Shown here: positions 57,100 through 64,000 of the stretch, in pieces
Layout: each line of letters starts with the position of its first letter
How positions within the stretch are numbered: the first letter of the stretch is position 1
Assembly: GCF_900700375.1 (NCBI RefSeq)
Contig: NW_021629794.1
Location: 1-64,000, forward strand
Reading direction: 5' to 3'
Length of the DNA: 64,000 nucleotides
Source: Denticeps clupeoides
Lineage: Eukaryota > Chordata > Actinopteri > Clupeiformes > Denticipitidae
Program-made: the position numbers and the translations under genes
Notes under the pieces: model-generated
Told to the model about the DNA's origin: nothing
What the model saw: the letters and a program-made list of their open reading frames with translations, nothing else
Databases searched by the model: none

Positions 57100-57472
57100 T
57101 GCATATTTAAATGACGTGCCAGCCAATGGCACGCTGTTCCTGGTAGCGGCTCGATTGGCCGCTTCCCTGTTACCGGCACCCCCACCGACCAATCGGAGAC
57201 GCCGCCGGGAGGCCGGGCGCCCCGCCCCCCCGCCGCGCAGCCAATCCGCGGCGGCCAGGCAGCGCGCCGTGCGGCCCTCGCCGGAGCGCCGGATTAGCCT
57301 CAGCGCGTCCGCCTTTCGCCGCCCGGACGAGCTGCAGACCAGCGCGGTTCCCGCGGAGGACGCCTGCGGCCGCCAGCGTCGGTGAGCGGTTGGCCGGGGG
57401 GGCAGCTAGCGGGCCTGGGGCCGGTCGGCGGGGTGCCTCCGCGTCGCGCCTGAGCGCGTCGAACCCGCGGCG
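57100..57472 (+). promoter_or_regulatory. CpG-rich promoter of mlec with three CCAAT boxes
   Basis: The stretch is very GC-rich with many CpGs. It has CCAAT at 57123-57127, 57189-57193 and 57241-57245, spaced about 52-66 bp, typical of NF-Y-driven housekeeping promoters. Start sites cannot be fixed from sequence. Confidence 0.65.
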
Positions 57473-60400
57473 ATGCGGCGGGCGGCCGCGGCGGGGAGCG
57501 GCATGCTGCTGGCGGCGCTCCTGTCGCTGCTAAACGGTGCGTGCCGGGCGGACCTGACGGAGCGGGTGGTGTGGGCCGTGAACGCCGGCGGGGAGGCGCA
57601 CACGGACACGCACGGCATCCAGTACAAGAAGGACCCGCTGGAGGGGAAAGTGGGGAAAGGTGAGAACCGGGCCGCTATTATTAGCCTGGAGGAAGTACAC
57701 GTGTAACTGTCAGGACAAGGCGCCCGGCGCTTCCTGCTGCCGCCCGGAAGCGGGGTCTGGCCCGGTGCTGCGGATCTGACGTGCACCGAGCGTTGCCGAG
57801 CGTGGCTCGGTCTCTCTGGTTTGCCGGTTGGGGGGGTTTATTTCATTTTTTTTTCCCGGGGTGGTTTACCAATGTGGCTCAGATCTGGCAACCCGTCACG
57901 GCGTAATAGAGCGGAGTAATGAGCGTTCCGATCTGGCAACACGCACAAACACGTAGAGACGTGCGCTAAACGCCGCTGGATGGTGGATGAAGATGATGAT
58001 GATGATGATCAGCTCACGTCCCTGGAGTAACACTGACTGACCCCCCACCCCAGATGAACCTGTTCAGCTCCTGCATTGTCAGATCTGATCACCTTTTGCC
58101 CTCTAGACACAACGTTCAGGTTACGGGCAGAACCGGTCTCAGGGTTGGGTGTGAGGCATCTGTGGCCGCGTCCGCGTTAAATAAATGACGGGCCTTGTTC
58201 AGGGTTTCGGTTTCAGTGCCCGACCCGAAGTAGTCCAAGGTCGTACGCACATTTCCCCTGAAACGCGTGGTGACGAAGGACGACCGCAGCAGATCACTTA
58301 GTTCAGTTTCCACGTCCTTTTACAGCTCCTGGATTCCTCGTGGAAAAAGTAAAGGGCCGAAGTTAACGTCCGTGCTAAAACTAACCAGGCAAATCTCGAC
58401 AAATTCCAGTTTTGTGTATAGACAAACGCATGATGCTGAAATAAGTAAAGTAAAATGAGCAATAAAATTGAAATCATTTGCAAAATATGTGATGTAAGTG
58501 CTTGCTGTAATATTCAAAACAAGAACTGTGGCGCCTTGCTGGTGCTAGAAAGCGACAGCCAATCGAATTGCGCAAGCACGTTGACCAATCAGGAAGGTTT
58601 ATTTTGCCACTCGTGTGCTCCCTGCACATATACAGCTGAGCTCAAGCGTTGCTGCGACACTTACGCTGTTTAATGCGTTAATCTCCTTCTCGACTCACAT
58701 CAGCAACCTTTCCCGCTCATGTAGATTCCTTCTCTACGATATCAGACGAATCCGCCCTTATCTGTCAACCCAGGCCACCCAGATACCTTAGTAACCTCAC
58801 GACTGGACTACTGTAACTCCCTTCTAGCTGGTCTACCACTATGTACCATCCGACCTCTACAACTCATACAAAATGCAGCAGCACGACTGATCTTCAACCT
58901 TACCAAGTTCTCCACACCACCCCTCTGCTACGTTCCCTCCACTGGCTCCCAGTAGCTGCACGCATCAGGTTCTAAATACTGATGCTGGCCTACAAAGCCA
59001 AACATGGAGTAGCACCATCCTACCTCACAGCCCTTATTACACCTCGCACTGCACCTCGTATACTCCGAGCCTCCAGTACTGCTCGCCTGGTCCCTCCATC
59101 TCTGAAGATAAAAGGAAGACGCTCATCTAGACTCTTCTCCGTCTTGGCCCCTCGGTGGTGGAATGAACTTCCAGCTCAGTCACTGAGCACCTTCACACGG
59201 CAGCTCAAGACCTTCCTCTTTAGAGAAGATTTAGATGAACTTGTAACCTTCTTCTTGTCTGACTTCTGTATAGAAACTAGAACAGAGTGAATAAAAAGGT
59301 TGTATTCATAGTTGGGGGTCCTAGTGAACCTGAACTGACCACTTCATCCATGGTGACATGGAAGCACGTTGTAAGTCGCTCTGGATGAGGGGCGTCTGCC
59401 AAACGGCTTAAAATGTAAATGTAAATTTGTGGTTTTAATTTAAAAAAGAAATAACGTCGCAGTGTGTGAAAAGTGTACTTTAATTACGTACTTGTAATAC
59501 CGTACGTACTTTTGCTTCATCCGTGGTTTGCCAAAACTACAAAAAAAAAAAAAATCCAATTACTTTCCCAAGAAATTGGAACAAAACCCTGTTTTTGTAC
59601 TAAATCTCATATATATATATATATATATATATAATTACACTTATATGAATGATATGAAGGAAAACTGCTGGCCAGGAGCACGTTAATGTATTATTATATC
59701 TGATCCTCCCAGCGTCCGATTACGGCGTGCGTCTCCCCATCCTGCGCTCCAGTCCGGAAGACCAGATCCTGTACCAGACGGAGCGCTACAACGAGGACTC
59801 GTTCGGGTACGAGGTGCCCATCCGGGAGGAAGGAGACTACATCCTGGTCATGAAGTTCGCGGAGGTGTACTTCGCACAGTCCCAGCAGAAGGTGCGTGTG
59901 GAGCAGGGCGGGGGGGAGAGTCCCACATCTCTCCTCACCCGGAACGCGACCGCGGCTGTAAATAGATCTTGCGGAGCAAGAGGGTCGTCATGGTGACGCC
60001 GTATATCGGCCCTTGCAGGTGTTCGACATTCGCCTGAACGGCCACGTGGTGGTGAAGGACCTGGACATCTTCGAGCGAGTGGGACACAGCACGGCACACG
60101 ACGAGATCGTGGCCTTCTCCATAAAGAGGGGCAAACTGAGCGTCCAGGGGGAGGTGTCCACCTTCAACGCCAAGCTGACTGTGGAGTTCGTCAAGGTACC
60201 TGCGGTGCACGAATAAGATGTGATGTTTCTCACTAGAATCTTCATTTCAAGAGGACTTCTCAACATTTCAGTAAAAAATGTCATGTAATAGATATGGGTC
60301 ATGTGACTGGTGCAATAATATTAAATTATACCAACAGAATTGTGCAAAATAACTAATATTTAAAGGTTTATTATACGACAAGCATACTTATTCTGCTGAT

Positions 60401-62058
60401 AACTGTATGGACGTTGTTTTGTCCCCCCGGTAGATCTTCAGCACGCTTGGCGTAGTTCCTGTAGTTTCCTGTAGGTTAGAGTAGATATTTACGGTCTGAA
60501 GGTGTGGGAGGTGCAGCAGGTCGGACCTGCTTCACCTGCACAAACCTGGAGTTTCTCAGCTAGTCGCCATTCGTAACGGCGCCCCGCGGTGTTCAAGGAA
60601 CGCTAGCGTGACAATCACGCTGCCCTTACAGTCAGTAGTGACCGGGACAGTCCCCCTGGAGAGTCTCGGGGTTCAGGGACACGACGCTAGGAAGTGGGGT
60701 TCGAACCCGGGACTTGTGCTTCGTAGGAGAGCGGGCCCGCTAGGCTACTACTTTCCACCTCTATATTCAGGATTAAAATATTGCGTTAATGCTGAATTAA
60801 TCAGTCAGTAGTGACCGGGACAGTCGCCCTGGAGAGTCTCAGGGTTCAGGGACACGACGCTAGGAAGTGGGGTTCGAACCCGGGACTTGTGCTTCGTAGG
60901 AGAGCGGGCCGCTAGGCTACTACTTTCCACCTCTATATTCAGGATTAAAATATTGCGTTAATGCTGAATTAATCAGTCAGTAGTGACCGGGACAGTCCCC
61001 CTGGAGAGTCTCGGGGTTCAGGGACACGACGCTAGGAAGTGGGGTTCGAACCCGGGACTTGTGCTTCGTAGGAGAGTGGGCCCGCTAGGCTACTACTTTC
61101 CACCTCTATATTCAGGATTAAAAATATTGCGTTAATGCTGAATTGATACAGTCAGGGACAGTCCCCCTGGGGACGTTCAGGGTTCAGTTGAGGGACTACG
61201 TGGTAGGAAGTGGGGTTAAAATACTGCGCTGATTCTGAATTAATCCTGCCTCTCCTTCTGTGTGTGTGTGTAGAGTTACTATGACAACCCGAAGGTGTGT
61301 GCGCTGTACGTCATGAAGGGGACTTTAGAAGGTGAGCATTCAGCAGCCCGGCGCCACAAAATGATCCCTTGTTGTGTCATATGATGGAGATGTTGGGTGA
61401 AAAATGGTTTCCTCGGGCTCTGTTTATTGTAAGGTAGACCATACCTGTTAATGCCGTGACGTGATTGTCACAGCAGCACAGCACACGGTGAAACGTGTCC
61501 TCTGTATTTACCCGTCACCCTTGGTGACAGTGGGCAGCCGTGACAGGCGCCCGGGGGGCAGCGTGTGGGGACGGGACCTTCATCAAGGGGACCTCGGTGG
61601 CACCTTGGCGGTTCGGGATCCGAACCCGCAACCTTCCGATTACGGGGCCGCTTCCTTATCCGCTAGGTCACCGCTGACCCCTTTTTAGGCGATACGGGCA
61701 CGTGTCTGGTGTAACCGTGACAACTAGGATCATTTTAATCCATCCATGGACACAAGGTGCGGCCCGAGATCGCTCCAGCTTCGTTTCTCGTTCCCTGCCA
61801 GATGTTCCCAAGCTGCAGCCCCATCCTGGTCTGGAGAAGCGTGAGCTGGAGGATCTGGATGAAGAGGAGCTGGAGGTCGGGGAGGACGGGAGCCGGAAGA
61901 GCGGCGCCGCCGCCGGCGCCGCCGCCTCCAAGAACCGCGTGCAGTCCGGCCCGCGGACCCCCAACCCGTACGCGGCCGACAACAGCAGCCTCATGTTCCC
62001 CATCCTGGTGGCCTTCGGCGTCTTCATCCCCACCCTCTTCTGCCTCTGCCGACTGTGA
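57473..62058 (+). CDS. mlec: Malectin, ER diglucosyl-glycan-binding protein
   Basis: Five exons, 57473-57659, 59713-59891, 60019-60195, 61274-61331 and 61802-62058, give 285 codons in frame with GT-AG borders. A signal peptide covers about residues 1-26 ([14 protein letters not shown]). The malectin carbohydrate-binding domain follows ([51 protein letters not shown]), then an acidic Glu/Asp and Ala-rich linker, [14 protein letters not shown], and a C-terminal membrane anchor ([17 protein letters not shown]). Malectin binds Glc2-high-mannose glycans on new glycoproteins in the ER and works with ribophorin I in quality control. The domain and tail match the human protein closely; only the linker differs much. 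Its place between cabp1 and unc119b fits conserved synteny. Confidence 0.96.
58690..59440 (+). mobile_element. LINE 3' end in mlec intron 1
   Basis: Pieces in three frames read [44 protein letters not shown] and [14 protein letters not shown], the C-terminal end of a fish LINE ORF2. Its 3' end is AAGTCGCTCTGGATGAGGGG...AAATGTAAATGTAAAT, which is the same as the tail of SINE family A. The 5' part is missing and frames are broken; the last ~100 codons (58982-59290) remain open. Confidence 0.88.
59608..59633. repeat. AT microsatellite
   Basis: (AT)n run in mlec intron 1, about 80 bp before exon 2. Confidence 0.9.
60615..61200 (-). repeat. Tandem triplication of a SINE family A copy in mlec intron 3
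   Basis: A unit of about 172 bp begins GTCAGTAGTGACCGGGACAG at about 60631, 60804 and 60976, with a partial fourth near 61147. Each unit holds the family A body (GTGGGGTTCGAACCCGGG, CGCTAGGCTACTAC) plus the same stretch of flanking sequence (CTATATTCAGGATTAAAATA). So a SINE with its flank was duplicated after insertion. Confidence 0.9.
61455..61680 (-). mobile_element. SINE family B in mlec intron 4
   Basis: GACGTGATTGTCACAGCAGC tail, GTGGGCAGCCGTGACAGG body, GGTTCGGGATCCGAACCCGC, and head complement CCGCTAGGTCACCGCTG. Confidence 0.88.
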
Positions 62059-63700
62059 GGGGACGAGAGGACCGTGCGGAGGACTGCGGAAGAGGGGTGG
62101 CGGGGTGGGGGGTTGGATGGGGGCGGGGCATCGGGAGGGAGGGGGGGGGGCAGGGGCTCTTCAGCATTTCCTTCTTTATGGACCGTGGCGAAATCCGAGT
62201 GAACTGGGACGAGGTCAAGCCGTCCCGCCAGACTGGACCGACCGGTCCCGTCGGCGGTCGACCAGCTTCCCGTGACCGGGCACCCCTCCCCGTTCTCGGT
62301 ACGAGACTCTCCAGGACGCCCCGCGCAGCGCGATTGGCTGTTGTGGCGGCAGGAATCTCGGGGGTGCTGTTCTCTTTTCTTTCTTTCTTTCTTTTTCCTT
62401 TGTCGTTTCTTTCGCCGATCGGCCGGTTCCGTTTTCTTACGGAGCGTTTATGGATTTATGGCACCTGGCAACCCAACGTCCCACCGCTGTGAGCGGACGT
62501 GCTGGACAAATTTCACCCTGTCTCTGTCCCGGAACCACGCTGGCGGTGGGGGGGGGGACGTCGGGAATGTTCTGGATAAATTTGACGTTTAAATATTTAT
62601 TGTGTTTTTGTGCCATTTTCTCAGTACGCGCTTGGTGTTTGGTTCGAGTCACCCGTCATCTGTACCTCACCTCAGAGGCGCTGGAGCCCATACGTTTCTC
62701 TTCATTAATGTTAACAAGCAATCGTAAAAGCAAGAACCTTTTTAACAGCAACAAGAAGTACGAATCAACTCAAAAGTCCATCGAGATCTGCACCAAAGTA
62801 TTCGTTCGTTTCCGTCTTTCTTATGCGAGGCTACGCGGTGTGTATATGAGGTACGGAGGGGGGGGGGTCCCCACTTTCCTCTTCTCGTCGGTACGATGTT
62901 TTACGGGGTTTTTTATTTTAAACGACTGGCTGATAAGTGACCTTCTCTGGCCGCGACCGAAACTTAAACGAGACCGCCGGAGACGCACTGACCCACCGTC
63001 AGAAAGAGAAGAGCGAACCGGCGAAACGTGGCTGCCCCCCCCACCCCAGATTCGGTTTTTTATATATTTGGTTTAATTTAAATGTGGGGGGTGTTTGACT
63101 TTTTTTTTTTTTTGATTAAAAAATAATATTTGTATTGCTTTTTATTTTCTCAGGATTTTGCTTTTTAAAATATTTTGTGGTATTCAATGCCTGCCTTTTT
63201 TAAAGCATTTTTTCTGTCTTGTGTATAATTATTTTGATTCTGATGATTATTGCCTTGATTTGATTTGATTTTTTTTTTTTTTTTAAATACATGCAAAAAC
63301 ATACTCTGCCATTTCCTGCTGTGCGCTTTTTATGTGCATTTCATACGTTGCTCGTTTAACATCTTCAAACACCTGTAGATGATTGGGTTAGAACCAAAGA
63401 CATGGCCTCCGTTTTGCTCTTTCCGTGACATTTCCTCACCGTTCGGTGTGATTTCAGTAATTCCACACCCTCTCGACACCAGCCACAGTGGTGAAGGAGC
63501 TGCAACAGAAATCCCCAGCAGCATGCTCTCAGCTCCATATGCATCTTGAGGAGGAACTGCTGTTTAAATATATATATATACACGCACAAAAATAATAAAT
63601 GTGTTATTTTAATCTAACGTGCGTTGCAGGACTGGTTTTTGCCAGCAAGCAAGACCAGTTCAAAAACTCGTTTTTAAAAATTCTTATCTTGCAACATGGA
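62059..63700 (+). other. mlec 3' UTR and mlec-unc119b interval
   Basis: No coding feature. T-rich runs lie at about 63095-63115 and 63270-63287, and an AATAAA occurs near 63594. Malectin transcripts are known to have long 3' UTRs, so much of this may be transcribed. Open frames near 62.0-63.0 kb have no family resemblance. Confidence 0.5.
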
Positions 63701-63723
63701 ATTATTGTGCGTTGTTGCGTCGA

Positions 63724-63847
63724 CCAATGAGAGGCATAGTTTGCACCACGTGACGCCCCTCAGGTGTCGTGGCCGTATCCATGGTAACCCCGGGCCCGTC
63801 CAGCCAATGAGATGCTGGCGTTGTCGGCGTGCGCTCTCCATAGAGAC
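63724..63847 (+). promoter_or_regulatory. unc119b promoter with CCAAT, E-box and RFX-type X-box motifs
   Basis: CCAAT at 63724-63728 and 63804-63808, CACGTG at 63747-63752, and GTATCCATGGTAAC at 63775-63788, one base off the palindromic X-box GTTACCATGGTAAC bound by RFX factors. A weaker X-box-like TCTCCATAGAGAC lies at 63835-63847. RFX sites mark genes with ciliary roles, and UNC119 proteins deliver lipidated cargo to cilia. Confidence 0.55.
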
Positions 63848-63907
63848 GCCGGGCGCCATCTTGGATCCGTTCAAGCAGCAGACGCGACGCGACGATCCCC
63901 GCCAAAC

Positions 63908-64000
63908 ATGAGCAGCCAGAGCCCCCGGAACGAGTCGGACGCCGCGGTCACCGGCCCCGAGGGCCCCGCCGCCGCCAGGGAGCGGAAGTCGGCCGGCGGC
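63908..64000 (+). CDS. unc119b: UNC119B, start of gene only
   Basis: The last 31 codons of the window read MSSQSPRNESDAA...GPEGPAAARERKSAGG, which aligns with the low-complexity N-terminus of human UNC119B (a Gly-Pro-Gly region followed by a Lys-rich KKKAGGG). UNC119B binds N-myristoylated proteins such as NPHP3 and carries them to the cilium. The diagnostic beta-sandwich domain lies beyond the window, so the call rests on this short match plus position after mlec. Confidence 0.65.
   Translation, partial: MSSQSPRNESDAAVTGPEGPAAARERKSAGG

Noticed and set aside
5476-61680. tRNA genes suggested by many A-box and B-box motifs
   Set aside because: Each lies in the head of a SINE with the same body and tail; none folds as a clear stand-alone tRNA by eye.

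Overview
The window is nuclear DNA of a ray-finned fish. It has vertebrate intron-exon genes with GT-AG splice sites, a fish-type TRIM (finTRIM) architecture, Tc1 and hAT transposons, two tRNA-headed SINE families repeated many times, and long microsatellite and minisatellite arrays. The species cannot be named from sequence alone; a non-percomorph teleost is a guess from the SINE types.

Layout. 1-3.9 kb is an array built from pentanucleotides, cut by three copies of a ~120 bp spacer. 4.4-6.9 kb is asphd2, a membrane-anchored Asp/Asn beta-hydroxylase-domain protein (three exons). 7-13.5 kb is repeat-rich and holds a LINE fragment and a decayed B30.2 exon. 14.3-28.2 kb is a recent direct tandem duplication of a ~7.1 kb unit; each unit carries a minus-strand finTRIM gene piece, a solo LTR and a plus-strand ST6GAL-type sialyltransferase gene. 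28-39.5 kb holds two further ST6GAL genes, so four lie head to tail: A 18.9, B 26.0, C 31.4 and D 35.4 kb. A, C and D give full in-frame five-exon models of 360, 353 and 346 aa; B has lost most of exon 2. 42.5-55.3 kb is cabp1 in its long caldendrin form (seven coding exons, 293 aa), whose 11.3 kb first intron is full of GT arrays, SINEs, a hAT element and a 1.7 kb minisatellite. 57.5-62.1 kb is mlec (malectin, five exons, 285 aa). The last 93 bases begin unc119b.

The order cabp1-mlec-unc119b matches the order I recall for human 12q24.31, which supports these three calls. asphd2 (human 22q12) and the ST6GAL cluster sit beside this block here.

The most unusual part is the ST6GAL/finTRIM cluster: segmental duplication, sharp blocks of near-identity between otherwise divergent paralogs (likely gene conversion), different membrane anchors on nearly the same catalytic domain, an LTR just upstream of two copies, and a duplication breakpoint that cut a finTRIM gene and lies inside a hAT element. 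Linking sialylation of surface glycans with TRIM antiviral genes as a shared host-pathogen cluster is inference. All exon models were read by eye; frames were checked by adding exon lengths.
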